Below are positions 7,444 through 15,440 of a stretch of DNA of 35,166 nucleotides, piece after piece. Location: contig JBBAEA010000015.1 in assembly GCA_041656175.1 (NCBI GenBank), forward strand, positions 1-35,166, written 5' to 3'. Source of the DNA: JBBAEA01 sp041656175. GTDB lineage: Bacteria; Myxococcota_A; Bradymonadia; UBA4248. Made by a program: the position numbers and the translations under genes. Numbering within the stretch: position 1 is the stretch's first letter; every line of letters begins with the position of its first letter. Under the pieces are notes generated by a model that was given only the letters and a program-made list of their open reading frames with translations, did no database searches and was not told the DNA's origin.

Positions 7444-8904
7444 ATGGCTGTACAAAAGCGTTTTGCGGATTACGTTTCACCGACAAAGATATCGTATTTA
7501 GATGGCAAGCCTACGACGATACATTTGCGAAAATGTCGCATCGTCTCGACGGGTAAAGTGCGCAAAGAATGGATATTTGAGCATGGCACGGTAACGGTTG
7601 GTTCGATGGAGGACAATGATCTTGTCATTAATGATGAGACGGTTAGCCGCTACCATGCGCAGATAGTTCAAGACAATGATGCGTACCTGCTACGCGACAT
7701 AGCTTCTACGAACGGGAGCTTTATCAATCAAGTTCATATTAAGGAAGCGTATTTGTCGCCAGGGTGCTTAATCCGTTTTGGGAACTCGGAGTTTGTTTTT
7801 CAGCCCATGGATGAAGAGGTCGCGGTAGCGCCTTCGGCCGAGGAAAAATTCGGTGATATCATTGGTGGCAATGTTAAAATGCGAGAAATTTACAGTATTC
7901 TCGAAAAAATATCGCCAACCAATGCGACTGTTGTTATAGAAGGGGAGACGGGGACGGGTAAAGAGGTTATCGCGCATACCATCCACAAGATGAGTTTACG
8001 CGCCAAGAAGCCTTTTGTTGTTTTTGACTGCGGTGCGGTGCCAGAGTCCTTGATTGAGTCGGAGCTTTTCGGGCATGAGAAGGGCTCATTTACGGGTGCG
8101 ATTATGACGCGCCAGGGTTTGTTTGAGCTAGCCCAAGGGGGGACGATATTTTTGGACGAGTTGGGGGAGTTGTCTTTAGAGCTTCAGCCAAAGTTATTGC
8201 GTGTGCTTGAGCAGCGCGAGGTTAGGCGCGTTGGTGCGGCAAAGCCGATTCCTGTGGATGTGCGTGTGGTGGCGGCGACGAACCGCCGCTTAGAAGATGA
8301 AGTTCGTAACAACCGCTTTAGGGAAGATCTTTTTTATAGGCTATCGGTTGTGCGCATATTTTTGCCGCCCATGCGGGATCGGATCGACGATTTACCGCTT
8401 TTAGTAAAGCACTTTTTGAAGAATTCATCGTTTAACCGCGATGCGAATTCCAACCTCAAACTGCGTTCGATTTCGCGCGAGGCGCTAGATGCGATGACGC
8501 AGTATGAGTGGCCGGGTAACGTACGGGAGTTGCTCAATATTGTTGAACGCGCCTGTTCCTTGGCAGATGGTGACTGTATTGAGTTACACGATTTGCCCGA
8601 ACATATTTCGTCTAAAGCGATGCCCGCGCCCGAGGAAGTGAAGTCGGAGCAAGAAGAGAGCGAGGGGGGGCCAAAATTTGTGGAAGTGCAGAATATCTGC
8701 TTCACTGAGTTTAGCGACAGACCCTTTAAAGACGCTAAAGAAGCGTGGTTGGCGAGCTTTGAGAGCGAGTATATTTTGTCTCTATTGCAGAGGAATAATT
8801 ACAATATTTCGCAAGCAGCGCGTGAATCCGATATCGACCGCAAATATTTTCGTAAACTTATGAAGAAATACGACATTGTTGATGACGGTTCGAGTACGGA
8901 TTAA
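7444..8904 (+). CDS. FHA-domain sigma54-dependent transcriptional activator
   Basis: Bacterial enhancer-binding protein that remodels sigma54 RNA polymerase using ATP. Domains in order: an FHA phosphothreonine-binding domain (about 48-120, with SRYHAQ and DIASTNGSFIN), an AAA+ domain (about 138-375) with Walker A GETGTGKE at 167-174 and Walker B GGTIFLDE at 232-239, and a C-terminal Fis-type helix-turn-helix (NNYNISQAARESDIDRKYFRKL). The sigma54 contact loop reads GSFTGA at 214-219 instead of the usual GAFTGA. The FHA sensor suggests control by Ser/Thr kinases, an arrangement common in myxobacteria; no kinase is in the window. Start ATG 7444 follows TAGGAG. Target genes are unknown; no clear -24/-12 promoter was found nearby. 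Confidence 0.95.
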   Translation: MAVQKRFADYVSPTKISYLDGKPTTIHLRKCRIVSTGKVRKEWIFEHGTVTVGSMEDNDLVINDETVSRYHAQIVQDNDAYLLRDIASTNGSFINQVHIKEAYLSPGCLIRFGNSEFVFQPMDEEVAVAPSAEEKFGDIIGGNVKMREIYSILEKISPTNATVVIEGETGTGKEVIAHTIHKMSLRAKKPFVVFDCGAVPESLIESELFGHEKGSFTGAIMTRQGLFELAQGGTIFLDELGELSLELQPKLLRVLEQREVRRVGAAKPIPVDVRVVAATNRRLEDEVRNNRFREDLFYRLSVVRIFLPPMRDRIDDLPLLVKHFLKNSSFNRDANSNLKLRSISREALDAMTQYEWPGNVRELLNIVERACSLADGDCIELHDLPEHISSKAMPAPEEVKSEQEESEGGPKFVEVQNICFTEFSDRPFKDAKEAWLASFESEYILSLLQRNNYNISQAARESDIDRKYFRKLMKKYDIVDDGSSTD

Positions 8905-8914
8905 CGCTTTAAAG

Positions 8915-8940
8915 AGGCTTTGGGGCTAGCGCCTCAAAGC
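8915..8940 (+). terminator. Stem-loop after the FHA activator
   Basis: GCTTTGGGGCTAG and CGCCTCAAAGC form an imperfect stem about 11 bases past the stop. No T-run follows, so this may be a weak terminator, a processing hairpin, or the start of a family A fragment (AAGGAAACTCTGATTAAT follows at 8948). Confidence 0.4.
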
Positions 8941-9018
8941 TCGTTTAAGGAAACTCTGATTAATGCAAAGCCCTCTTCAATCGCGACACGGCCACAGCCT
9001 AGACGGCTGTGGCACTAA

Positions 9019-9189
9019 AAAGAAAGCACTCTTTTAAGCACTTTTCGAATAAAATGTCATTTTATCTTCCACCTGCCTTATTTAATTAGCATTCTTAACT
9101 TGTGCTTCTCTACAAAATATCTCATTTTGTTTAAGACTGTATCGAATTTGTAAAATTAAATTCGTTATTTCTAGCCGTGCAAAGGTCTC
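9019..9189 (-). repeat. Family B 171-bp A+T-rich repeat, copy 1
   Basis: It ends in CTAGCCGTGCAAAGGTCTC and begins AAAGAAAGCACTCTTTTAAGC. The same 171 bases, by eye roughly 85-90% identical, occur inverted at 18519-18689. No ORF and no obvious terminal inverted repeats. The GAGACCTTTGCACGG end resembles ends of some IS5-group elements, which is only a suggestion. Confidence 0.7.
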
Positions 9190-9235
9190 GCAAAGTTAGT
9201 CATAAAAAGAGCTAATGAAAGTTAAGAGATTGAGC

Positions 9236-9543
9236 TGAGTTTTTAAAATAAAGTCAATAAAATCAATAGTCTACACGCAAAAACGGGTTCTAAGGGCTCA
9301 GTTCCTCAATTCCGACTACGATTTGCGCTGCACTCACGCAGGCTTGCGTTCGATTGCGCAAATCTAGTCTCATGAAAAACCTACGGTTTTTTTCTTGCTC
9401 GCATGTCACAAGCTCAAGCGAGCTTGGCTTGGACATGCTCACTGCGAAAGCGGGTCATCAACTCGTAAAACACTCAGTTTTACTCGTTTCGACCCCTTGG
9501 ACGGGGTTTGGGGCGGTAGCCCCAAATAATCAGAGTTTTCCTA
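9236..9543 (-). repeat. Family A element, expanded copy
   Basis: The flanks match copy A2 (CAATAAAATCAATAG..CTACACGCAAAAACGGGTTCTAAGGGC at the left; GGACGGGGTTTGGGGCGGTAGCCCC..AATCAGAGTTTTCCTA at the right). The central hairpin is replaced by about 180 bases rich in small palindromes, for example AAAACC..GGTTTT and GTAAAACACTCAGTTTTAC. Confidence 0.5.
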
Positions 9544-9638
9544 TAAAAAATGCTCGCCGGGTTTTCCTTGCTTAGCTTGAGTGCTTGTGGGGGCTGTTTT
9601 TTGCGGCGCTCAGCGTGTTTTTTAAGGCTTCAACTCGA

Positions 9639-9784
9639 GGGGGTAGCGCAAGATCACCTGAATGAGGGCTGGCTGAACGCATTTTATGCGTTGGATGCGC
9701 ACTGTGGGCGCATACAGCGCATAAAATTTTGCGTGAAGCCAGCGATCATGAAGGAAGCTTGCGCTAGGGGGAAACTTCCCCCCC
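9639..9784 (+). repeat. Family C variable-core palindromic repeat, copy 2
   Basis: The ends GGGGGTAGCGCAAGATCACC and GGAAGCTTGCGCTAGGGGGAA..CTTCCCCC match copy 1 almost exactly. The core hairpin is different: GCTGGCT..ACGCATTTTATGCG..GATGCGC pairs with GCGCAT..GCGCATAAAATTTTGCG..AGCCAGC. Confidence 0.75.
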
Positions 9785-10008
9785 AGAAGTCAAAAAATAA
9801 AGTTGTATGGGTGTTTGCGCAGTTTATGGGTGCAATTTGCGCGCAGCTTGCATCGAAGTCATAAGTGGGTTATGAAAAACGGGCGGCTGCCTGTCTTGTT
9901 GTTTACAAGTAACGCGTGGTGGCCGATGTTTTTATGGAAATGGTTTGTGGCGGCGCGTGTAAAGAGCAGTTCTTGCGAGGCGGCGCGTATTAAATTGAGG
10001 CGATAAGC

Positions 10009-10416
10009 ATGCGAATTAACAAACATGTAGGATTTATCTTAGTATTTTTGCTCCTCTTGGCGAGCGCAGTGGCCTGCGGCCCCGTCATGTCGACGACCAA
10101 TATTTCGGATGCGAAAGATGCGATTGCGAAGGCCAAAGCGGTTAATGCTGAGGAGTTGGCTCCCTATGAGTACACGAATGCGGTGGAGTATATGAAGAAA
10201 GCTGATGAGCTATGGGGTCACTCCAAGTTTGGCGATTCAGTTGACTATGCGAAGCGGGCGATCGAATTTGCGCAGGCGGCAGAGAAGAAGGCGCAAGAGG
10301 ATCCGTGGATAAGTCCGTTGTCGAAGTTTCAGGCGGAAGCAGCGCCAGTGCAAGACACAGCTGGAGATGGTGTTGAGCAAGACACAGCTGGAGATGGCGT
10401 TGAGAGTGAGAATTAG
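10009..10416 (+). CDS. DUF4398-type lipoprotein
   Basis: Small envelope lipoprotein. The signal peptide ends in a lipobox-like ASAVAC, placing the lipidated Cys near residue 23, followed by GPVMSTT. The mature part matches the DUF4398 pattern: DAKDAIAKAKAVNAEELAPYEY, then helices in which residues accumulate as NAVEYMKKADELW and DSVDYAKRAIEFAQAAEKKA. This forms a short helical hairpin often found beside OmpA-like proteins, as here. The C-terminus carries a 27-base tandem duplication encoding QDTAGDGVE twice. GAGG precedes ATG 10009. The OmpA lipoprotein follows on the same strand, probably co-transcribed. Function is unknown; a periplasmic helper or peptidoglycan-layer role is inferred from context. 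Confidence 0.87.
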   Translation: MRINKHVGFILVFLLLLASAVACGPVMSTTNISDAKDAIAKAKAVNAEELAPYEYTNAVEYMKKADELWGHSKFGDSVDYAKRAIEFAQAAEKKAQEDPWISPLSKFQAEAAPVQDTAGDGVEQDTAGDGVESEN

Positions 10417-10473
10417 TCGATTTGCGGTAAAGATTAACGAAACCTTATGGTTTTTCTGCATAAGAGTGTGATT

Positions 10474-11676
10474 ATGTTGAGTAAAAAGACGATATTTATG
10501 AGTAAGAAAACGGCGGTTGCTGGGCTCTTGTCTGTGGTAGCGGCGTTGATGTTGGCTTCGCTGGGCTGTGTGGATGCGAACAAGTTAAAGGCGCAAACAA
10601 AGCAGATAAAAGAAACAGCGGAGCGTATTGAGAGTCCGGCGTATCGCTGCGCGCCTAAAGAATTTGCTCTGGGTAAGGCTCACGGCGAGTTTGGTTCGAT
10701 GGAGCTTGGCGATGGGAATGGGCGACGAGCCGAGGATCATGTGGTTTTTGGCTACGCGCATATGCAAGATGCGGAACGGATTAGTTCGCATCCAGCTTGC
10801 CAAGACGGAGCTTTGAAGGATCGCGATCAAGACGGGATCATCGACTCTGAGGATCTCTGCCCAGATGTTCCGGGTGTAGCAGAATACAAGGGATGTCCCG
10901 ATCCCGATCCCGATAAAGACAGTGTTTGTTCGATTTGGGTGTCAGAGGCTGGTTTAATTGGTAGTTTTGATTGCCAAGGTATGGACCACTGCCCGGATAC
11001 CCCTGGAGAATTGGCTTACAGCGGTTGTTCAAACCCCGATACGGATAGCGATGGTATTTGTGATCCATGGGTAGAGAAGCTCGGGTTTTTGGAGAAGTTC
11101 CCGGGTTGCAGCGGCTCTGACCTGTGTCCGACCGTTCGTGGCGTGCCCGAGTTCAAGGGTTGCCCCAACCCAGATCCCGATAGGGATGGCGTTTGTGACC
11201 CGTGGGTTAGCGAGATGAATATGCTAGGCCAGCTATCAGATTGCCAGGGTTCGGATAAGTGCCCGTTTGAGAAGGGTGTTTTAGAGGAAGATGGTTGCCC
11301 ACCGCCTAATAAGTACCTCGTAGTCACAGAAGATCGCATTGAGCTCAAGGAGCAAGTGTTCTTTGCAACGAATAAGACTAAGGTCTTGAAGCAATCTGAG
11401 CCTCTACTTGATGAAATCGCCAAGGTTCTCAAGAACAACCCGACCATACACATCCGCGTTGAAGGTCATACAGACTCCAGCGGTAGACATAGGAATAACG
11501 TCAAGCTCAGCCAGGGTCGCGCAAAGAGCGTTGTCTCTGAACTGATTAAACGTGGTATTGAGAAGGGTCGCATGGTTAGCGAGGGCTTTGGTCCTGACCG
11601 ACCGATTGATACCAACGATACACCGGAAGGTAAGGCGAATAACCGTCGCGTTGAGATTCACATCACTTCGAGATAG
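10474..11676 (+). CDS. OmpA-family lipoprotein with thrombospondin type 3-like repeats
   Basis: Outer-membrane lipoprotein that should anchor to peptidoglycan. The signal peptide ends ASLGC (lipidation site). A middle region carries three or four calcium-type repeats of about 50 residues (DRDQDGIIDSEDLCPD, DPDKDSVC, DTDSDGICDPW, DPDRDGVCDPW), each spaced by a Cys-containing GCxxPD segment. The C-terminal OmpA domain starts at FFATNKTKVL and holds VEGHTDSSG and the NNRRVEIHI end. Three in-frame starts exist (ATG 10447, 10474, 10498); I prefer 10474, but 10498 (MSKKTAVAG) would give a neater signal peptide. It belongs with the DUF4398 gene upstream and the barrel gene downstream, and ends before a strong terminator. 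Confidence 0.92.
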   Translation: MLSKKTIFMSKKTAVAGLLSVVAALMLASLGCVDANKLKAQTKQIKETAERIESPAYRCAPKEFALGKAHGEFGSMELGDGNGRRAEDHVVFGYAHMQDAERISSHPACQDGALKDRDQDGIIDSEDLCPDVPGVAEYKGCPDPDPDKDSVCSIWVSEAGLIGSFDCQGMDHCPDTPGELAYSGCSNPDTDSDGICDPWVEKLGFLEKFPGCSGSDLCPTVRGVPEFKGCPNPDPDRDGVCDPWVSEMNMLGQLSDCQGSDKCPFEKGVLEEDGCPPPNKYLVVTEDRIELKEQVFFATNKTKVLKQSEPLLDEIAKVLKNNPTIHIRVEGHTDSSGRHRNNVKLSQGRAKSVVSELIKRGIEKGRMVSEGFGPDRPIDTNDTPEGKANNRRVEIHITSR

Positions 11677-11681
11677 TGCTA

Positions 11682-11710
11682 TTCACTTCAGCTAAAGTTG
11701 GTGTTATAAT
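11682..11710 (+). promoter_or_regulatory. Putative sigma70 promoter upstream of the barrel gene
   Basis: TTCACT at 11682-11687 and a perfect TATAAT at 11705-11710 are separated by 17 bases. Transcription would begin near 11717, directly in front of the hairpin at 11725-11761, so the leader of the barrel gene would have to cross a terminator. Confidence 0.5.
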
Positions 11711-11724
11711 GACGTAGCGCTCAA

Positions 11725-11761
11725 TGCCCTACTGCTCATTGAGTGGTAGGGCACTTTTTTT
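11725..11761 (+). terminator. Strong intrinsic terminator after the OmpA lipoprotein
   Basis: A perfect 8-bp stem TGCCCTAC/GTAGGGCA, with extra pairing in CTCATTGAG of the loop, is followed by C and seven T residues. It ends the DUF4398-ompA transcript. Confidence 0.88.
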
Positions 11762-11814
11762 ATCTGTGAAGAGCTAGGTGTAGGCAATTTAATACAAGTA
11801 GAGATGGTAAAACG

Positions 11815-13122
11815 ATGAGAAGATTACAGTATTTTGTACTGCTTTGTTGCGTCGCAGCCCTGACGCTCTTAGGTGGACACGCCTATGCTCAAAGTAGCGC
11901 TAGCCTCGTCTCGGAGCTGAGCAAGGAGGCGATGCAAGAGTACGATTTTATGGAGTTTGCGGCGGCGGAGGAGAAAATCTCACAAGCTATTGCCATCATT
12001 GAAAAGGAAGGCCTCAAAGAAGCCTACACGGCACAAGTTTTTTTGGCCCAAGCTATCATTAGTTATGGCTATCTCAAAGATAGCGCAAAGGCTATAGCTG
12101 AGGAGAAGGCGTTTAACTCCTTCGTTCGCGCGGTTGCCATCAACAGGGATGTCCAAATACCCGCCGATTATAGGAGCAACGAGCTTGAGGTGATTTTGGA
12201 GCGAGCACGTAATACCGTGGGGACAACGAGTGTTGCGAGCATCGTAAAAGAGCCCGAAGTTATTCATACAGGTATTTCTTCGACTCAACCATGTAAGCCG
12301 CTTACCGTCGAGGCAATAGTGCCGGTGCATCCCGACGTATACCGCATCAAACTGTACTATCTCTCCGACAGCGATAAGGAGTATCGCTCTATAGATATGA
12401 CACCCTCAATTCAAGAGCCAAGCCTCTTCTCGGCGACTATCCCCTCCAGCGAAACGGACGCGAAGCAAATAAAGTATTACATCGAAGCTCTTAATCGCCA
12501 GAACCAAGCGGTTGCGTCGGTGGCCTCCTACGCTGAACCGTTCATCACCGTTACCGTTGGTGAGTGCGAGAAGGAAGATTTGGGCTACGGGGATCCTATA
12601 TTCCAGCTAAGCGCCGTCGTGGGAACAGGTTTTGGTGTGGTTAAGGGAATGACAGAGAATTGCCACAAGGACACGAGGTGTCAAAAAAATGAAGGCCCCG
12701 TGTTTCAAGGCGTGGGGCTTGGAGTGGCTTCTGTACCGCTTTTTGTGCGCGCGGATTTGGTCTTTAACCTTCCCAAGAGCTTCCAAGTTGGCGCATACGC
12801 GCGTATCCAAATTATTGACTTTGCCTATATGTTTGGTGGCTTGGTACGCTATGTATTCCTCAATCAACCACACCGCCTCTACCTCGGCGTTCTGGGCGGC
12901 TGGGGGGATGCTACGGCTAAGATTAATTTAGGGCCAAAGTTCCAAAACTTCACCGACGTTTACCGACTTAAAGGCCCAGGACACGCTGGTTTGCAGTTCG
13001 GCTTTATGTGGAGTTTTCACAAAAATATTGGCTTTGTCGTCGATTTAACGGCGCTCGTTCACTTCCCGACAAAGGTCAACTTCCAAGCGGAAGTGGCTAT
13101 TGGACCTTTCATCCAATTTTAA
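11815..13122 (+). CDS. Exported protein with helical N-domain and outer-membrane barrel-like C-domain
   Basis: No named family recognised. The N-terminal signal peptide ends AYAQ near residue 26. Residues about 30-135 are helical (AAAEEKISQAIAIIEKEG, FNSFVRAVAINRDVQIPADY), resembling the tetratricopeptide-like opening domain of many myxobacterial outer-membrane proteins. Residues about 160-245 look like an Ig-like beta domain (HPDVYRIKLYYLSDSDKEYR). The last 180 residues alternate polar and hydrophobic residues and end in Phe (AIGPFIQF), as in 8- to 10-strand outer-membrane barrels. Two Cys pairs occur in the mature chain. It lies directly downstream of the OmpA lipoprotein behind a promoter/terminator region. 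The 103-base gap to murB has no feature of note. Confidence 0.85.
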   Translation: MRRLQYFVLLCCVAALTLLGGHAYAQSSASLVSELSKEAMQEYDFMEFAAAEEKISQAIAIIEKEGLKEAYTAQVFLAQAIISYGYLKDSAKAIAEEKAFNSFVRAVAINRDVQIPADYRSNELEVILERARNTVGTTSVASIVKEPEVIHTGISSTQPCKPLTVEAIVPVHPDVYRIKLYYLSDSDKEYRSIDMTPSIQEPSLFSATIPSSETDAKQIKYYIEALNRQNQAVASVASYAEPFITVTVGECEKEDLGYGDPIFQLSAVVGTGFGVVKGMTENCHKDTRCQKNEGPVFQGVGLGVASVPLFVRADLVFNLPKSFQVGAYARIQIIDFAYMFGGLVRYVFLNQPHRLYLGVLGGWGDATAKINLGPKFQNFTDVYRLKGPGHAGLQFGFMWSFHKNIGFVVDLTALVHFPTKVNFQAEVAIGPFIQF

Positions 13123-13225
13123 TCTGTTTTTAGTAATTGCAATCGAATTTTTTTAAGATTTGCATCGATATTGCCAATAAAAAACGTTTTCTGTTTCTTG
13201 GCTTTTCTTTAGATTTAGGGGTATC

Positions 13226-14383
13226 ATGGTTCTTGACATTCAAGCACAGGATTTATCGAAGTATTGCACCTTGGGTATAGGTTGTGTTGCTCAGCGTTTT
13301 GTTGCAGTCAATGACTTGGAATCCCTAAAAGAAGCGATAAAGCACGCTAAAACCGAGAATATACCGTATTTTATTCTGGGTGGCGGCAGCAATATGCTTA
13401 TCAACGATGAGGCTTTCGAGGGGCTAGTAATCCATCTGCAAATGGCGGATATACAGTTTCTTGATAAACATCGCGTCGAAGTCGATGCGGGGGCGAATTG
13501 GGACGACGTCGTTGTTGGGACATGCGAGCGAAACTGGGGTGGGCTCGAGGCGATGAGTGGGATACCTGGGAGCTGCGGGGGTGGGGTGGTGCAAAACATC
13601 GGTGCATATGGTCAAGAGATTTCGGAAGTTATCGAGTTTATCGATATTTTAGAACCATCGGATCTCAGCGTGAAGCGCATAGGCGCCAAGGATATGGAGT
13701 TTAGCTATCGACACTCTCGCCTTAAAGGCCAAGTACAAGGGCCGATAGTTTTACGTGTTGGCCTACAACTTGCACCCTACGACGCGCAAGCGGCCAAAGC
13801 GCGCAGCGAAGCGCACGGTTTTCGCTCCCTGGCCATGATGGATATGCGTAACGCCTCCCAACTGCGAAAACATGTGCTCAACACGCGTCAAAGCAAAGGC
13901 ATGGTTTACGATAGCGCTGACGTCAACACCCATGGGGTGGGATCGTTTTTTACCAACCCCATCGTCCCCGAGATGGACGCCTCGCGCTTGAGCGCGCAAT
14001 ACGTTTGGCGCAGTCACGTATCTGCAATTGGCGGGCTCAAGGATAACAAAGCACAAACCATACCGATGTTTCCTGTAGAGGGCGGGGTAAAGCTGTCGGC
14101 TGCGTGGCTCATTGAGCAATGCGGCTATGAGCGCGGTTATATGAGCGGACGCGCAGGTTTGTCCCAAAAGCACTGCTTGGCCATCACGAATCGCGGTGGG
14201 GCGAGCTGCGCTGAAGTGATAACGCTTGCATCGGCTATCGCGCGAAAGGTACGCGATAAGTTCCGCGTTTTGCTCAATCCCGAGGCGCTGTATTTGGGAA
14301 CTCGTGGAATTGAGCCCATGCCGCTAGACCTCGATTCACATCGTGAAAGCTCTGGTGCCGATAATATCGGTTTAAAGATATAA
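13226..14383 (+). CDS. murB: UDP-N-acetylenolpyruvoylglucosamine reductase
   Basis: FAD enzyme making UDP-N-acetylmuramate for peptidoglycan, using NADPH, in the cytoplasm. Seen: the FAD-binding LGGGSNMLI near 51-59, SGIPGSCGGGVVQNIGAYGQE near 111-131, SYRHSRLK, the active-site loop GVGSFFTNP, the substrate region AAWLIEQCGY and the final LNPEALYLG with the catalytic Glu. It has the type I (E. coli-like) loop arrangement. The length of 385 is somewhat longer than usual because of a C-terminal tail of about 25 residues and an insertion near AKARSEAHGFRSL. ATG 13226 is preceded by TTAGGGG. It stands apart from other mur genes, which is unusual but not rare. Confidence 0.97.
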   Translation: MVLDIQAQDLSKYCTLGIGCVAQRFVAVNDLESLKEAIKHAKTENIPYFILGGGSNMLINDEAFEGLVIHLQMADIQFLDKHRVEVDAGANWDDVVVGTCERNWGGLEAMSGIPGSCGGGVVQNIGAYGQEISEVIEFIDILEPSDLSVKRIGAKDMEFSYRHSRLKGQVQGPIVLRVGLQLAPYDAQAAKARSEAHGFRSLAMMDMRNASQLRKHVLNTRQSKGMVYDSADVNTHGVGSFFTNPIVPEMDASRLSAQYVWRSHVSAIGGLKDNKAQTIPMFPVEGGVKLSAAWLIEQCGYERGYMSGRAGLSQKHCLAITNRGGASCAEVITLASAIARKVRDKFRVLLNPEALYLGTRGIEPMPLDLDSHRESSGADNIGLKI

Positions 14384-14414
14384 TCATGAATTTTATTTAA
14401 ACATTCAGGCAGAT

Positions 14415-15083
14415 ATGCAACGAAGTATTTGGTTATTTTTGAGTTTGGCGATTTTTAGCGTCGCATGCACAACAACGCATACACCGCCGCCGTCCGTGGC
14501 GACGCATAAAAATATGGAGAAGGGTGCAGATAAGAGCGGTGAAGCCGAATTGCATGAACCCATATCGATTGCGACGCATTGTCATTGGCCAGAGCTTTTG
14601 CCAAACGGCGAGTTTCCTCAAGTATTATCGGTGGTAAGCGGAACGGACGACGGCGTGTGGGCTGAGGCGAAGGGCTACTTGTTTATGCCGCTTGAAGATG
14701 TCGTTGCGCGCTTTAAAATTGCGGACGTTGTGGCGCCAGTGCATATGACCGACAACTACACGCTTGAAAATTACAGAGAGAGCGATGGCGTTACAGAGTT
14801 CGATTTGCGCTTAGTGGTAAAATACATATTGAGTGTCGAATTCGTTTTGACTTGGAGCATTGAGCCCTTTAAAGAGAACGGTAATCCAGCCTACGAAATT
14901 ATTGCGTACAAGAGTAGTGGAACTAAGCATATTAGCGAAATATCCCACCACATCCTACTGCGAAAACTCGAGGATAATCTTAGCAGCATTGAATTGCGCA
15001 GCGTTACGAGAGCGGCGATGGACAAAGAAGAAGAATCGCGCGAATACGTTGAAGGTTTGTTTGAACGAATATTGAATAGATAA
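14415..15083 (+). CDS. Hypothetical lipoprotein
   Basis: No family recognised. The signal peptide MQRSIWLFLSLAIFSVACTT ends in a lipobox (SVAC), so the mature protein should be lipid-anchored from Cys-18. A Thr/Pro-rich linker (TTTHTPPPSVATH) leads to a soluble domain of about 170 residues with alternating strands and a final helix (AAMDKEEESREYVEGLFERI). The strand-rich pattern with GVTEFDLRLVVKYILSVEFVLTWSIEP and KLEDNLSSIELR resembles START/SRPBCC-like folds, but that is only an impression. It lies 31 bases after murB on the same strand and could share its transcript. CAGG precedes ATG 14415. A family A repeat starts about 20 bases after its stop. Confidence 0.82.
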   Translation: MQRSIWLFLSLAIFSVACTTTHTPPPSVATHKNMEKGADKSGEAELHEPISIATHCHWPELLPNGEFPQVLSVVSGTDDGVWAEAKGYLFMPLEDVVARFKIADVVAPVHMTDNYTLENYRESDGVTEFDLRLVVKYILSVEFVLTWSIEPFKENGNPAYEIIAYKSSGTKHISEISHHILLRKLEDNLSSIELRSVTRAAMDKEEESREYVEGLFERILNR

Positions 15084-15103
15084 AACTTTGAGTTCTGCAA
15101 GCC

Positions 15104-15275
15104 CTAAGGATGCTCTGATTGATGTAAAAACAGTAGGGGGTAGGTTTCAAACCTGCCCTTGATTAAATCAAGAAAGCCAATAAAATCAGTGCCCTACACA
15201 CAAAACCGGGTTCCAAGGGCGAAAGCCCTTAAACGGGGTTTGGGGCGGTATTCCCAATTAATCAGAGTTTTCCTA
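15104..15275 (-). repeat. Family A MITE-like element, copy 2 (complete, 172 bp)
   Basis: It is the inverted counterpart of copy 1, with ends CTAAGGATGCTCTGATT and ATTAATCAGAGTTTTCCTA. It contains GTTTCAAACCTGCCCTTGATTAA, a CTACACACAAAA block and the CCAAGGGCGAAAGCCCTT hairpin. GAGACTTTTGCACGGC, the start of family B, follows at 15284, the same order as at 18445-18536. Confidence 0.7.
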
Positions 15276-15368
15276 AAAAATTGAGACTTTTGCACGGCGA
15301 TCTAGCCCCAAAAAGCTGGAATGCTTTTTGCGAAGGGGAATTCCTTTTACAAGGGCTACGCCCTTGCA

Positions 15369-15415
15369 CCCAGTTTTTCCAACAAAGTGTTTCACGCTTT
15401 GATGGAAAAACTGGG
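15369..15415. repeat. Near-perfect 21-bp inverted repeat beside an IS3 remnant
   Basis: CCCAGTTTTTCCAACAAAGTG and its complement, with two or three mismatches, surround TTTCA. It lies 25 bases before the IS3 OrfA remnant and could be a terminator or part of an element end. Confidence 0.5.
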
Positions 15416-15440
15416 CTTAATAAATATGGAGATCCGCATC

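Larger units (their letters stand above)
8905..10008. other. Long non-coding stretch made of repeats
   Basis: About 1.1 kb without a supportable gene. In order it holds a stem-loop, a family A end (8945-8965), a perfect 9-bp hairpin GCCACAGCC/GGCTGTGGC (8991-9013), family B (9019-9189), an expanded family A copy (about 9236-9543) and family C copy 2 (9639-9784). About 220 bases of plain sequence then precede the DUF4398 gene. The frames at 9354-9575, 9550-9864 and 9803-10006 run through repeats and have no family match that I can see. Confidence 0.7.

Noticed and set aside
9550..9864. Frame starting MLAGFSLLSLSACGG that looks like a lipoprotein
   Set aside because: It runs straight through family C copy 2, and the EGVAQDH stretch it encodes recurs in other frames over other copies (also at 23399-23581 on the minus strand and at the window start), so it is repeat translation.
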